Shown: positions 7,468 through 17,029, numbered from the stretch's first letter. The stretch: DNA of 64,000 nt from Glycomyces fuscus (GCA_002529455.1 NYMS01000053.1:124001-188000), one strand, 5' to 3'. Numbers and translations are program-made. Notes: generated by a model not told the origin, from the letters alone.

Positions 7468-8361
7468 ATGGCCCGAATCGAGGAACTCGTCCACTACCCG
7501 GTCAAGGGATGCGCGGGCACGTCCGTGCCCTCCGCCGAGATGGCACCGACCGGCCTCCTGCACGACCGCACGTTCATGGTGGTCGACGAGGCCGGTGGCT
7601 TCCGCAGTCAGCGCAACGACCCCCGCATGGCGCTCATCCGCGCCGGGATCACGGCGGACGGTACGCGGCTGAGTCTGAGCGTGAGCCCGGGTGAGGCTGA
7701 GGGTGAGGGTAGGGGTGTGGAAGGGTTCGCTCCCCTGGAGGTCGGGGTCGATCCCGAGGGCCCCCGCCTGGACGTGACCATGCACCGGCAGCCGTTCGTC
7801 GGTGTGGACCAGGGCGGCGAGGTCGCCGGATGGCTGTCGGAGGTGCTCGGAGCGCCCAGCCGCCTGGTGCGGGTGCCCGACGACCACGACCGCCGGGTGG
7901 GCGGGATGACCCCGGGAACCAGTGCGTTCGCCGACAGCACCGCGGTGCTGATGGCGTCGCTGTCCTCCCTCGACCTGCTCAACGAGCGCATCCTCGCCCG
8001 CGGCGCCGAGCCCGTGCCGATGAACCGCTTCCGGCCCAACGTCGTGGTGTCGGGTTGGGCCGATCCGCACACCGAGGACCGCGTCCGCGCCCTGCGCCTG
8101 GGAACGGCGGAGCTGGGCTACGCCAAGGTGTGCATTCGCTGCGTGGCCACGATGGTCGACCAGTCCCGGGGTGCCAAGGCGGGGCCCGAGCCGCTGCGGA
8201 CCCTGGCGGACTACCGCCGTGCAGACGAGGGCGGGGTGGCCTTCGGCGCCAAGTTCGCCGTCACCCGGCCGGGGACGCTGGCTGTCGGAGACGAGGTGGA
8301 GGTGCTCGCCTGGGACGGCAGCGGAAGCGAGGGCGAGGGGCTGAGGAGCGCCCTGGTGTGA
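7468..8361 (+). CDS. MOSC-domain protein with N-terminal beta-barrel domain
   Basis: A 297-residue protein. It starts with the MOSC_N pattern IEELVHYPVKGCAGTSV and HDRTFMVVDEAGGFRSQRNDPRMALI, and continues with a MOSC domain containing MNRFRPNVVVSG and VCIRC (cysteines at about 222 and 225). These features match the mARC/YcbX-like group, which binds molybdenum cofactor and supports reduction of N-hydroxylated compounds. No 2Fe-2S ferredoxin domain follows, so electrons would have to come from a separate partner. Start is ATG. A Gly/Glu-rich insertion (SPGEAEGEGRGVEG) interrupts the N-terminal domain. Confidence 0.8.
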   Translation: MARIEELVHYPVKGCAGTSVPSAEMAPTGLLHDRTFMVVDEAGGFRSQRNDPRMALIRAGITADGTRLSLSVSPGEAEGEGRGVEGFAPLEVGVDPEGPRLDVTMHRQPFVGVDQGGEVAGWLSEVLGAPSRLVRVPDDHDRRVGGMTPGTSAFADSTAVLMASLSSLDLLNERILARGAEPVPMNRFRPNVVVSGWADPHTEDRVRALRLGTAELGYAKVCIRCVATMVDQSRGAKAGPEPLRTLADYRRADEGGVAFGAKFAVTRPGTLAVGDEVEVLAWDGSGSEGEGLRSALV

Positions 8362-8406
8362 CCGCGCTCCGATCCCCCGGGGCCGCCCGCCGGCCCGGGT
8401 GCTGGC

Positions 8407-9129
8407 TCAACCCCGGGGGGCCAGGCTCACGGCGTGCGTGATCAGGGCCGCGTTGTCGTGCGCCTCCTCGCCGTCGGGCAGCCGCATGGTGTCCTCCAGA
8501 CCCATCCGGACGTCGTAGCCGGAGGCCACCGCCGACTCCAGGAGCGGCCAGGCCGTCGCGTCGGCCCCGTGCAGCATCCGCGGCTGGTTCACCCCCGCCC
8601 GGTCCAGCAGGGAGCAGATCGCCTCGGCGTTGCGCCGGGCGTCCTCCACCGCGACCTGCGTGGGCTCCACCAGGACCGCCGACACGTTGAGCCCGGTGGC
8701 GATGAGGATGCGCGCGGCCTCCACCGTCCACACCCCGGCCTCCACCCCGATCCGGCGGTCGTCCAGCAGGTGCACCAGGTCCACCGAGCCCGCCTCGTGC
8801 AGGTTCACGGTCACCGAGTCGGGCAGCGCCGACGACGCCCAGCGCTGCACCAGGTCGTAGCGCCGCCACGGATCCGACTCCGCCGACAGCGAGGTGGTCA
8901 GCGACACCGGCACCCGCGGCCCGTCGGCGCGCAGCCGCTCCATGAGGGGGCCCACCACCTGCGGCGCCAGTGACTCGGCGCCGGTGGGGTCGCGCGGGTG
9001 CAGGTGGAGTTCGGTCGCGCCCGCCGCCACCACCGCGTGCGCGTCCGTCACCAGCTGGTCCACGGACACGGGCAGGGCGGGGTGCGCTCCGGGGCGGCGG
9101 TCCCCGTTCAGACAGGCGACGATCCTCAT
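8407..9129 (-). CDS. BKACE-family (DUF849) beta-keto acid cleavage enzyme-like protein
   Basis: A 240-residue protein. The metal-binding HxH motif of the BKACE family appears as ELHLHPRDPTG (H42, H44), and MGLEDT near the C-terminus is another family block. BKACE enzymes condense a beta-keto acid with acetyl-CoA and cleave it to acetoacetate plus a CoA ester. This protein is clearly shorter than the usual 270-310 residues, so substrate range is not predictable. Start is ATG 9129, preceded by AGGAGGG at ideal spacing; a longer in-frame start upstream lacks an RBS. Confidence 0.72.
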   Translation of the reverse strand: MRIVACLNGDRRPGAHPALPVSVDQLVTDAHAVVAAGATELHLHPRDPTGAESLAPQVVGPLMERLRADGPRVPVSLTTSLSAESDPWRRYDLVQRWASSALPDSVTVNLHEAGSVDLVHLLDDRRIGVEAGVWTVEAARILIATGLNVSAVLVEPTQVAVEDARRNAEAICSLLDRAGVNQPRMLHGADATAWPLLESAVASGYDVRMGLEDTMRLPDGEEAHDNAALITHAVSLAPRG

Positions 9130-9221
9130 GAGTGCCCTCCTAACGGCGCTCTGTAAGCCCAATGTGCCCGTTACCACCCGGACACAAGCCATCCGGGGCG
9201 TTCCCTGGCAGGATGTCGGTC

Positions 9222-10271
9222 ATGAGAACTCCGCTCGTTCTTGCCGCCGCCGCCCTCTTCACGGTTCTCCCCTCCCCGGCCCTGGCCTTCCCCGAGGACA
9301 CGGGCTCCGATGGTGTCGACTACCCCCGAGGAGGGGAGGGACCCGAGGGATCGGAGATCGCCTTCGAGTTCCAGGACCCGCGGATCTCCGAGTCCAGCGG
9401 AATAGCCCCCTCCCTGCTGCACGAGGACGTGTGGTGGACCCACAACGACAGCGGCGAGCACCTCAGCGAGGTGTACGCGGTGGACGGCGGGGGCCGCACG
9501 CTCGCCACGGTCACGCTGAACCTGGAGCGGCGCGACTGGGAGGCGGTCTCCGTCACCGAGGACCCCGACGGGACGCCCGCGGTCCTCGTGGCCGACATCG
9601 GCGACAACTTCGACGGCGGCTGGCCCGACGTCAGCGTCTACCGGTTCCCCGAACCCGAGGCGCTCGCCGACACGGTGGTCGACCCGCAGGTGTTCACCTT
9701 CACCTACGAGGACGGGGGCCGCGACGCGGAGTCGCTGATGGTCGACCCCCGCGACGGCCGGATGTACGTGGTGTCCAAGGAGTTCTCCGGCGGCCTGTAC
9801 GCGGCGCCCGAGACCCTGGAGGCCGGGAGCGTGCACGTCCTGGAGCGGATCGACTCGGCACCGCTGTTCGCCACCGACGCCGCCTTCAGCCCGGACGGCA
9901 GCCGCTACGTGATCCGCACCTACTGGGGGGCCACGGTCTACGACGCCACCGGGGGCGTGCCCGGCTCCTCGCTGGGGGCCTTCGACCTGCCCGAGTCCGA
10001 CCAGGGCGAGGCGATCGCCTTCACCCCCGACGGCACCGCCCTCATGGCCGGGACCGAGGGGCCGAACGCGCCGGTCTGGCGGGTCCCGCTGGAGGAGCGC
10101 TACCTCGCCGAGGACCCGCCGGTGCGGGAGGTCGCCACGGAGGAGTCGCCCGCCGGGGAGGACGGAACCGTCGAGCCCGAGACCCGGGGCGCGCTGCCCT
10201 TCATCGTGGGCGGCGCCGCGGTCGCCGCACTGGTCATCACCGCGATCGTCCTGCTGGCCCGGCGGGGCTGA
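9222..10271 (+). CDS. Secreted or membrane-anchored beta-propeller-like protein
   Basis: A 349-residue protein from ATG 9222 with a clear signal peptide (MRTPLVLAAAALFTVLPSPA), a long extracellular domain and a C-terminal hydrophobic helix followed by RRG (about residues 327-349), so it is likely anchored by its C-terminus. The domain has blades with DIGDN, WWTHNDSGEH and repeated DG/PDG turns, consistent with a six- or seven-bladed propeller. This family is widespread in actinobacteria and uncharacterised. An Asp/Glu-rich linker precedes the anchor. The gene is convergent with the GDPD gene only 7 bases away. Confidence 0.7.
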   Translation: MRTPLVLAAAALFTVLPSPALAFPEDTGSDGVDYPRGGEGPEGSEIAFEFQDPRISESSGIAPSLLHEDVWWTHNDSGEHLSEVYAVDGGGRTLATVTLNLERRDWEAVSVTEDPDGTPAVLVADIGDNFDGGWPDVSVYRFPEPEALADTVVDPQVFTFTYEDGGRDAESLMVDPRDGRMYVVSKEFSGGLYAAPETLEAGSVHVLERIDSAPLFATDAAFSPDGSRYVIRTYWGATVYDATGGVPGSSLGAFDLPESDQGEAIAFTPDGTALMAGTEGPNAPVWRVPLEERYLAEDPPVREVATEESPAGEDGTVEPETRGALPFIVGGAAVAALVITAIVLLARRG

Positions 10272-10278
10272 CCTCCCG

Positions 10279-11280
10279 CTACTCCTCGGGCTGCGGGTCC
10301 AGGAAGTGCTCGCGCACCAGGAAGGCGTGCCGGGAGAAGTCGGTGAACACGCCGTCCACCCCGGCCTCGAAGAAGGCCTCGTACTCGGCGGCGAAGGACC
10401 CGTAGTCGCCCGGTTCGCCGTCCGAGCGCAGCTCGGCGGGCAGGAAGTGGTTCTCGCTGCGGAACGTGTAGGGGTGCACCAGGAGCCCGGCCGCGTGCGC
10501 GTTCTCCACCAGGTCGGTCGGCTCCCCCAGCCGGCCGTCCTCGGTGGGGATGACCAGGCTCTTGGCCGGGCCGATCGCGTGCGCGAACGTCGCCACCTCG
10601 GCCAGGCCGTCCGGCGTGGTGTGGTGCAGCCAGTGCTCCCCGGTGCCCATGAGGTAGACCAGCGGCAGCTCCGTCACGGCCAGCTTGCGCAGGCTCTCGG
10701 CCTCGAAGGACTGCAGGAACACCGGCACCAGCGGCTCCGGCCCGGTCAGCCCCGCCTCCCGCAGGGCCTCGACGAGCACCGGCTCCAGCTCCAGGCCCTG
10801 CGCCTCGTGGTAGGCGGGGTGCTTGGTCTCGGGGTAGATCCCGACCGGGCGGCCCAGCTCCCTGGTGAGCGACAGCGCGAGCTCGACGACCTCCTCCAGG
10901 GTCGGGATCCCGTAGGTCCCGTCCATCATGGCGTTCATCGCGCGCACGTCCTGGAGGCGCTCCACCGCGCGCAGCGTCCGGATCTCCTCCAGCGTGAAGT
11001 CCTGGGCGAAGAACCCGGTCACCTCGTGCCCGTCGACGGTGCGCGTGGTGCGCCGGTCGGCGAACTCGGGGCGCTCGGCCACGTCCGTGGTCTGGCCGAT
11101 CTCCTGCTCGTGGCGGCAGATCAGCCTCCCGTCCCTGGTCGCGACCAGGTCCATCTCGATGAAGTCGCCGCCGTGCCGGGCCCCCAGCTCGTAGGAGGCC
11201 AGCGTGTGCTCGGGGCGGTGCCCCGACGCACCGCGGTGCGAGATGATCTTGATGGGGGGTTCCTTCTTGTTCCTGCGCAC
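10279..11280 (-). CDS. Glycerophosphodiester phosphodiesterase (GDPD)
   Basis: A 333-residue protein. The GDPD active site is evident: HRGASGHRPEHTL (H15, R16, with E24), FIEMDL (E42, D44) and CRHE (H57). It hydrolyses glycerophosphodiesters to glycerol-3-phosphate plus an alcohol, with a divalent metal. No signal peptide is seen, so it appears cytoplasmic. I used the GTG at 11280 (VRRNKKEPPIKIIS); a weak AGGA lies about 11 bases upstream. The reading frame stays open far upstream through serC, but that is an antisense-free artefact of composition and not a fusion. It lies downstream of serC with a terminator hairpin between them. Confidence 0.88.
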   Translation of the reverse strand: MRRNKKEPPIKIISHRGASGHRPEHTLASYELGARHGGDFIEMDLVATRDGRLICRHEQEIGQTTDVAERPEFADRRTTRTVDGHEVTGFFAQDFTLEEIRTLRAVERLQDVRAMNAMMDGTYGIPTLEEVVELALSLTRELGRPVGIYPETKHPAYHEAQGLELEPVLVEALREAGLTGPEPLVPVFLQSFEAESLRKLAVTELPLVYLMGTGEHWLHHTTPDGLAEVATFAHAIGPAKSLVIPTEDGRLGEPTDLVENAHAAGLLVHPYTFRSENHFLPAELRSDGEPGDYGSFAAEYEAFFEAGVDGVFTDFSRHAFLVREHFLDPQPEE

Positions 11281-11319
11281 AGCCGAACCGTCCTGAGAAG
11301 CGAGATGCCGGGAAAAGGG

Positions 11320-11348
11320 GGAGGCCGACCCGTGTCGGGTCGGCCTCC
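11320..11348 (-). terminator. serC terminator
   Basis: A perfect 12-bp stem (GGAGGCCGACCC / GGGTCGGCCTCC) with a 5-base loop, followed on the transcribed strand by CCCCCTTTTC. It lies 24 bases past the serC stop. Confidence 0.85.
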
Positions 11349-11372
11349 ATTGTGCAACGCGGGGCGAACGGG

Positions 11373-12497
11373 TCAGGACAGCTTGGTGAGCACGTGGTCC
11401 ACGCACTCGGTGAGCGCGCGCACGTCGTCCGGGTCGACCGCCGGGAACATGGCCACGCGCAGCTGGTTGCGGCCCAGCTTGCGGTAGGGCTCGGTGTCGA
11501 CCACGCCGTTGGCGCGCAGGACCCTCGCCACCGCGGCGGCGTCCACGTCCTCGCTGAAGTCGATGGTGCCGACCACCTGCGAGCGCTTGGCCGGGTCGGT
11601 GACGAACGGCGTCGCGACCGGCGACTTGTCCGCCCAGTCGTACAGGACCGAGGAGGACTCGGCGGTGCGCGCCACGGTCCACTCCAGGCCGCCCTGGCCG
11701 TTCATCCACTCCAGCTGCTCGGCGAGCAGCAGCAGCGTGGCCACGGCCGGGGTGTTGTAGGTCTGGTCCTTGCGCGAGTTGTCGATCGCGGTGGGGAGGG
11801 AGAAGAACTCCGGCACGTAGCGGCCGCCGGCCGCGATCTCCTCCACGCGGGCCAGGGCCCGGGGCGACATGACGGCCAGCCACAGCCCGCCGTCGGCGGC
11901 GAAGCTCTTCTGCGGAGCGAAGTAGTAGACGTCGGTCTCGGCGATGTCGACCGGCAGGCCGCCCGCGCCGCTGGTGGCGTCCACGAGGACGAGCGCGTCG
12001 TCGTCGGCGCCCGCCACGCGCCTGATGGGCGCGGCCACACCGGTGGACGTCTCGTTGTGGGTCAGGGCGTACACGTCCACACCGGCCTCGGCCACGGGCT
12101 CGCCGTGGCTGCCCGGGTCGGTGCTGATGACGGTGGGCTCCTGGAGCCAGGGGGCGCCCTTGGCGACCTTCGCGAACTTGCTGGAGAACTCGCCGAAGGA
12201 CAGGTGCTGGGACTTCTCGCGCAGCAGGCCGTGCGCGGCGATGTCCCAGAAGGCGGTGGTGCCGCCGTTGCCGAGGACCACCTCGTAGCCGTCGGGGAGG
12301 GAGAACAGCTCGCTCACGCCGGCGCGTACCCGGGAGACCAGGGACTTGACCGGCTTCTGCCGGTGGGAGGTGCCCATGTAGCGGGAGCCGGAGGCGGCCA
12401 GGGCCTCGATCTGGGCGGGGCGGACTTTGGACGGGCCACTGCCGAAACGGCCGTCGGAGGGCAGCAGGTTCGCGGGGATCTGAATCTCGTCGGTCAC
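11373..12497 (-). CDS. serC: Phosphoserine aminotransferase
   Basis: A 374-residue PLP enzyme of the actinobacterial SerC type. The PLP-binding lysine is K197 in YYFAPQKSFAADGG, and GSGPSKVRPAQIEAL and YMGTSHRQKPVK match the substrate and cofactor loops. It converts 3-phosphohydroxypyruvate to phosphoserine in serine synthesis and also serves the DXP-dependent vitamin B6 route. Start is GTG 12497 (VTDEIQIPANLLPSDGRFG) with GGGGA upstream. It is monocistronic with a strong terminator. PdxH, also in B6 metabolism, lies 3.9 kb away beyond one large gene. Confidence 0.93.
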   Translation of the reverse strand: MTDEIQIPANLLPSDGRFGSGPSKVRPAQIEALAASGSRYMGTSHRQKPVKSLVSRVRAGVSELFSLPDGYEVVLGNGGTTAFWDIAAHGLLREKSQHLSFGEFSSKFAKVAKGAPWLQEPTVISTDPGSHGEPVAEAGVDVYALTHNETSTGVAAPIRRVAGADDDALVLVDATSGAGGLPVDIAETDVYYFAPQKSFAADGGLWLAVMSPRALARVEEIAAGGRYVPEFFSLPTAIDNSRKDQTYNTPAVATLLLLAEQLEWMNGQGGLEWTVARTAESSSVLYDWADKSPVATPFVTDPAKRSQVVGTIDFSEDVDAAAVARVLRANGVVDTEPYRKLGRNQLRVAMFPAVDPDDVRALTECVDHVLTKLS

Positions 12498-12730
12498 GTT
12501 CCCCAGCGTAGTGCCGACGGCGGCGGCGAGGCCGGTCAGGGCCGCGATTCGGTCGCGTGAAACGGGGTGGGGAACCGGCCGTACCGTCACGTTCGGGAGA
12601 GTTCTGGCCGGTATGGGCCAGCCACATTTCGGTTAATACGGGTGCATTTTCTAGTAGGAGTGTTGTCTTATGGGGTGCGTTTCGGGGGGAACGCCAGAAC
12701 ACAGTGCGCGATGCGGAGAGGTATCCACAC

Positions 12731-15700
12731 GTGGCCGACAGCAGGACCGACCCCGAGGCCGCCCGGCGGAGTGAGGACAGCGCCTTCCTACGGGTCTTCG
12801 ACGCCCTGCGCGTGCGCCCCACACGGGCCGACGCCCGCCTCGTGGGCAGGATGGAGCGGCGGGCCGCCCGCAGGCTCCCGGTCGGCAACCGCGGCGGCGC
12901 CCAGCGCGGCGACGTGGCCGAACCCCCGCCCGTGCTCGACCTGGAACTGGAGGAGGGCGCCGACCGCGACGCCCTGCTGCGGGTGCTCGCCGAGCGCTGC
13001 GGCGACCAGCCGGTCTGGCGGCTGCCCCCGCGCCCGCCCGGCGCTCCCGCGCCCGGGGAGCGGCCCCGGGAGCACGGGGCCCACGCCACCACCGAGGAGC
13101 TCTACGACCTGATGTCCGGCCTCCTGGCCGAGGCCGACGCCGTGCGGCCCGCCCGGGAGCGCGGGCGCAGGCCCCCGCCCTGGCCCCGCTTCGCGCGGCT
13201 GCGCTCCCTGCTGTGGCTGCGCGTGTGCAGGCTCGGGGCCATCCGCTCCGCGGTCTCGGGGGAGGAGGTCGTCCAGGACGAGGCCGACCTGGACGCCAGC
13301 GCCAAGGCGCAGATCTACGTCGTCGCGGAGCTGAGCCGGGCCAAGCTGGAGCACGGCCGGGGAGCGGAGCGGGACGCCGACCGGGAGGCCGAGGACGGCG
13401 GGGCCGTACGCCGCTACCCCCGCCGCCTGCGCTCGGGCCTGCGCGGCCTCTACGACCGCTCCCTCCAGCGGACCGCGGTGTTCGTCGCCCGCCTCACGGG
13501 CCGGGTGACCTTCGGCAAGGCCGACGAGCGCGTGCTCACCCCCTGGGGCTTCTTCCTCAACCTCGCCACCCTGGCCGCGCCCGCCATCCTGGGCGGTGTC
13601 GTCGCCGGTGTCTTCGGCATCGTGCTCCAGGGGGTGAACAACCTGGTCACAGTGGGCGTCGGCCTGCTGCTGGCGGTCGTCTACGCCTGCCTGGGCCTCT
13701 TCCTCGTCCTGCCCTGGCGCTCCTACCGCTGGCTCAACCACCACCGGTACGTGGTGGACACCCAGGCCGCCAGCGACGACAAGGAGTCGGTCCCGCGCAA
13801 CCACCGCGCGCGCGGCGTCCACGTCCTCAACCTGCTCAACCGCCGACGCCTCACCGGACGCCTCCCCAACGACCCCGGGACCGACGGCGGACCCGGCGAA
13901 CCGGCGGAGGGCGGCCGCGGCCCCGAGCGCCCGGACACCACGCCCGCGGGCGACGGCTGGTGGACGTCCCTGGCCGTGCGCCGCCGACGGCACGCGGCCG
14001 TCACGGTCGTGCCCCCGCAGGAGCGGCCCGGGCACGAGGGGGACGGCGACGCCCCCGCGCGGCCGCGCGGGGAGCGCCCGCCCGGCATCCACCGGCTCGT
14101 GGTCAACGCCTTCCTCGACGACCTCGCGCACACCCACGGCGGTTCCCCGGGGCGCCGCCCGCTCCCCCCGCGCCGCGGGCGCCGCCAGCGCCCCGTGCTC
14201 CTCGTGGACCAGGCCCGACTCGACCGGGTCGGCCGCTACCTGGTCCGCCTCATCGAGGACGAGCGGCTGCGCCGGGCCTTCCCCGACCCCCTGCTCGTCG
14301 TGCAGGTGCGCGACCGCGGCACCCGGCCGCTGGCGGACGACCGGGTGGACGTCTCCCGCTACCCCACGCTGCCCGAGGCCGAGAACGGCAGCCGCCCCGA
14401 GGAGGCGGTGTCGCGGTGGTTGCGCGAGCGCCACGCCGCCGGGGTGCTGGGCCGATCCCGGCTGCTCACCCAGCGGGTCCCGGCCGACTCCTCCGCCTGG
14501 GCGGGCAACCCCGACCCCCCGGAGCGCACACGGGTGCTCACCGCCGGGGCGGTCACCGGGATCGCGGCGGCGGTGACGGCCGGGGCCACCGCCGTCGCCG
14601 TCCTGGCGCTGTTCGTGGTCGGCCCGGTCGTGGCCGAGCGGTTCAACCCGTGCGCGTCGGGCGGGGTCTGGACGCCCCGGGGCATCGAACGGCACGGGAA
14701 GGACTGCGTCGGGGTGACCTTCGGCGACTTCGTCTTCCACGACCGCCTCCAGGAGGTCACCGAACGCATCCGCGAGCAGAACGAGCGCATCGACGAGGAC
14801 GACGAGAACCACGTCACCATCGCCTACGTCGCCGAGCTCAGCGTCACCGGGGACAGCGACCTGTCCCTGGCCGGGGTCCAGGGGGAGCTGCTGGGCCTGG
14901 CCCACCAGCAGGCCGAGCACAACGCCTCGGGCGACGGCTCCCTGCCCCGGATCAAGATCCTGATCGCCAACACCGGCGAGGACTGGCGGTACGCGCGCGA
15001 GACCGCCGAGATGGTCGTCGAGCGCGCCCAGGACGAGGGGCTGGGCATGGACCGCCCCGTGGCCGCCGTCGGCTTCGGGCACAGCGTCCAGCCCAACACC
15101 GAGGCCGTCCGCGTCCTCAGCGGGGCCCGGATCCCCATGGTCGGCACCACCGCCACCTTCGACGACGTGGCCATGGAGGCCTCCGGCAAGTACAGCCAGT
15201 ACTTCTTCCCCGTGGCGCCCTCCAACACCCGCCTGGCCGAGCAGGCCGCCCTGTGGGCCTACCGGGGTGTGCGGTGGACGGGGGAGGGGCTGGCCGAGGG
15301 GCAGGAGCCCGAGTCGCTGGGCCCCGCCCGCACCGCCGTGGCCATCGCCGACAACCAGGCGGGGGAGAGCTACGGGCCCCACCTGGCGGTGCGTTTCATG
15401 TCCGCCTTCCGCGCACTGGGCGGCCAGCCCTGGGAGGACGGCGGGGACCCGCACCCGGTCACCCTCGCCGACGGCGGCACCGGCGCCTTCCCCGGCGTGC
15501 TGCCCTACCAGGACGGCGGCCCCACCCAGGCCGACCACCTGGCGAGGGTGTGCGCCGAGGACCCGCCCGACGTCATCTACTTCGCGGGCCGCTCCGACGA
15601 CTTCATGGACTTCCACAACCAGGTCCAGGAGGAGGGGATGTGCGTGGAGGCCGGGATCGACATCCTCGGCGGGGACGACATCGCCAAGTTCGTCACCGAC

Positions 15701-16324
15701 CACGCCGAGACGCTCGGCCACGCCTCGGGGTACCCCGTCTTCTACACCCCGCTCGCCGCCAGCGGCGCCTGGAGCCAGTACACGCGGGGCAGCGAGCGCG
15801 CCTTCTACGCCGAGGCCGGGGCCCTGATCCGGGAGCTGTACGACGAACAGGAGGAGGGCGGGGAGGGCGCGGAGGCCGAGGAGGAGCGCCGGGGGACCGA
15901 CGCCGAGGCCGTGGCGGCCGACGCGGGCATGCCCTCGATCACCCACGCGGCCGTCGCCCACGACGCGCTCAAGGTGGTCTCGCGCGCGCTGCGGAGCATC
16001 CCCCACCCCCTTCCCGAGGAGCCCGGGCCCCGGGAGGCCTCCGCCGCGCCCACCGGTCGGCCCTCGCCGTTCCTGGGCACCGACACCGGGTACGAGCGGG
16101 AGCAGCAGGCGCTCGTGGAGAACATCCAGGGCACGCACAACCTGTCCGCCGTCTCCGGCTACCTCGGCTTCGGGGAGCCCTCCGAGGGCAACTGGTACCG
16201 CGACCGCATGGTCCAGCTCGTCGTGGTCGGCCCGCTGGGCCTGGACGGCGAGCGCCAGCACGTGATCGCCGCCTGCGGCCAGGTCAGCGCGAGCACGGTC
16301 GACCCGGGGCCGGGGTGCGCCTGA
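12731..16324 (+). CDS. Receptor-like membrane protein with extracellular type-1 periplasmic-binding fold
   Basis: A 1,197-residue protein from GTG 12731 (GGAGAGG, 9-base spacing). Layout: cytoplasmic helical, Arg/Glu-rich region (about 1-270); two transmembrane helices (about 273-300 and 307-328); a basic, disordered-looking cytoplasmic region (about 330-600) with one ordered strip around RPVLLVDQARLDRVGRYLVR and DPLLVVQVRD; a third TM (about 601-635); then a long extracellular domain (about 660-1197). The last part, with KILIANTGEDW, VAAVGFGHS, GTTATFDD and DVIYFAGRSDDF, has the pattern of Peripla_BP_6 (amino-acid receptor) domains. There is no P-loop, kinase or HTH motif, so the signalling output is unknown. 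Actinobacterial genomes encode similar large proteins, usually misnamed ABC substrate-binding protein. It is divergent from serC and adjacent to pdxH. Confidence 0.75.
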   Translation: MADSRTDPEAARRSEDSAFLRVFDALRVRPTRADARLVGRMERRAARRLPVGNRGGAQRGDVAEPPPVLDLELEEGADRDALLRVLAERCGDQPVWRLPPRPPGAPAPGERPREHGAHATTEELYDLMSGLLAEADAVRPARERGRRPPPWPRFARLRSLLWLRVCRLGAIRSAVSGEEVVQDEADLDASAKAQIYVVAELSRAKLEHGRGAERDADREAEDGGAVRRYPRRLRSGLRGLYDRSLQRTAVFVARLTGRVTFGKADERVLTPWGFFLNLATLAAPAILGGVVAGVFGIVLQGVNNLVTVGVGLLLAVVYACLGLFLVLPWRSYRWLNHHRYVVDTQAASDDKESVPRNHRARGVHVLNLLNRRRLTGRLPNDPGTDGGPGEPAEGGRGPERPDTTPAGDGWWTSLAVRRRRHAAVTVVPPQERPGHEGDGDAPARPRGERPPGIHRLVVNAFLDDLAHTHGGSPGRRPLPPRRGRRQRPVLLVDQARLDRVGRYLVRLIEDERLRRAFPDPLLVVQVRDRGTRPLADDRVDVSRYPTLPEAENGSRPEEAVSRWLRERHAAGVLGRSRLLTQRVPADSSAWAGNPDPPERTRVLTAGAVTGIAAAVTAGATAVAVLALFVVGPVVAERFNPCASGGVWTPRGIERHGKDCVGVTFGDFVFHDRLQEVTERIREQNERIDEDDENHVTIAYVAELSVTGDSDLSLAGVQGELLGLAHQQAEHNASGDGSLPRIKILIANTGEDWRYARETAEMVVERAQDEGLGMDRPVAAVGFGHSVQPNTEAVRVLSGARIPMVGTTATFDDVAMEASGKYSQYFFPVAPSNTRLAEQAALWAYRGVRWTGEGLAEGQEPESLGPARTAVAIADNQAGESYGPHLAVRFMSAFRALGGQPWEDGGDPHPVTLADGGTGAFPGVLPYQDGGPTQADHLARVCAEDPPDVIYFAGRSDDFMDFHNQVQEEGMCVEAGIDILGGDDIAKFVTDHAETLGHASGYPVFYTPLAASGAWSQYTRGSERAFYAEAGALIRELYDEQEEGGEGAEAEEERRGTDAEAVAADAGMPSITHAAVAHDALKVVSRALRSIPHPLPEEPGPREASAAPTGRPSPFLGTDTGYEREQQALVENIQGTHNLSAVSGYLGFGEPSEGNWYRDRMVQLVVVGPLGLDGERQHVIAACGQVSASTVDPGPGCA

Positions 16325-16375
16325 GCCGCGGGTCCGGGTGGCGCGCACGGCACACGACACGAGAGGATGCCCCGT

Positions 16376-17029
16376 GTGGACCACCAAGACCCCGCCGAGC
16401 TGCGCAAACCGTACCTGGGTGCGCCCCTGAGGCGCTCCGGCCTCGCCGACCACCCCATGACGCAGTTCCACCTGTGGTTCGACGAGGCCTACGCCTCCGG
16501 GCTGGCCGAGCCCAACGCCATGGTCCTCGCTTCCGTCGAGCCCTCGGGCATGCCCCGCGCCCGCACCGTGCTGATGAAGGGCTACGACAGCACCGGGCTG
16601 CGCTTCTTCACCAACTACACCTCGCGCAAGGGGCAGGCCCTGGAGGCCGACCCGCGCGCCGGCGTGGTCTTCCCCTGGCACGCCATCCGGCGCCAGGTCC
16701 TGCTGGCCGGGCGGGTGGAGCGGCTCAGCGACGAGGAGAACGACCGCTACTTCGCCTCGCGTCCGCGCGGCTCGCAGCTGGGCGCCTGGGCCAGCGAGCG
16801 CCAGTCGCGCCCCGTGGCGGACCGGGCCGAGCTCGACCGGCTCTACCGGGAGTTCGACACGGTGTGGTCCGCGGAGGAGGAGATCCCCCGGCCCGCCTAC
16901 TGGGGAGGCTTCCGGCTGGTGCCGAGCGAGGTGGAGTTCTGGCAGGGTGGCGCCGACCGCATGCACGACCGGTTCCGCTACCTGCGCGAGCCCGACGGCA
17001 CCTGGAGCGTCGAGCGCCTGGCGCCCTGA
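16376..17029 (+). CDS. pdxH: Pyridoxamine 5'-phosphate oxidase
   Basis: A 217-residue flavoprotein of the PdxH type. It carries the FMN and substrate motifs ARTVLMKGYD, FFTNYTSRKGQAL, RQVLLAGRVERL and YFASRPRGSQLGAWAS, and ends with the conserved WQGGADRMHDRFRY. It oxidises pyridoxine or pyridoxamine phosphate to PLP. I prefer GTG 16376, nine bases after GAGAGG; the ATG at 16367 would sit directly on the RBS. It follows the receptor gene by 51 bases and may be cotranscribed with it. SerC, upstream on the other strand, is PLP-dependent and part of the same vitamer economy. Confidence 0.93.
   Translation: MDHQDPAELRKPYLGAPLRRSGLADHPMTQFHLWFDEAYASGLAEPNAMVLASVEPSGMPRARTVLMKGYDSTGLRFFTNYTSRKGQALEADPRAGVVFPWHAIRRQVLLAGRVERLSDEENDRYFASRPRGSQLGAWASERQSRPVADRAELDRLYREFDTVWSAEEEIPRPAYWGGFRLVPSEVEFWQGGADRMHDRFRYLREPDGTWSVERLAP

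Noticed and set aside
10279..13092. Apparent fusion of an upstream frame with the glycerophosphodiesterase
   Set aside because: The upstream part is an out-of-frame reading of serC and its antisense neighbourhood; family homology starts only at about 11250.
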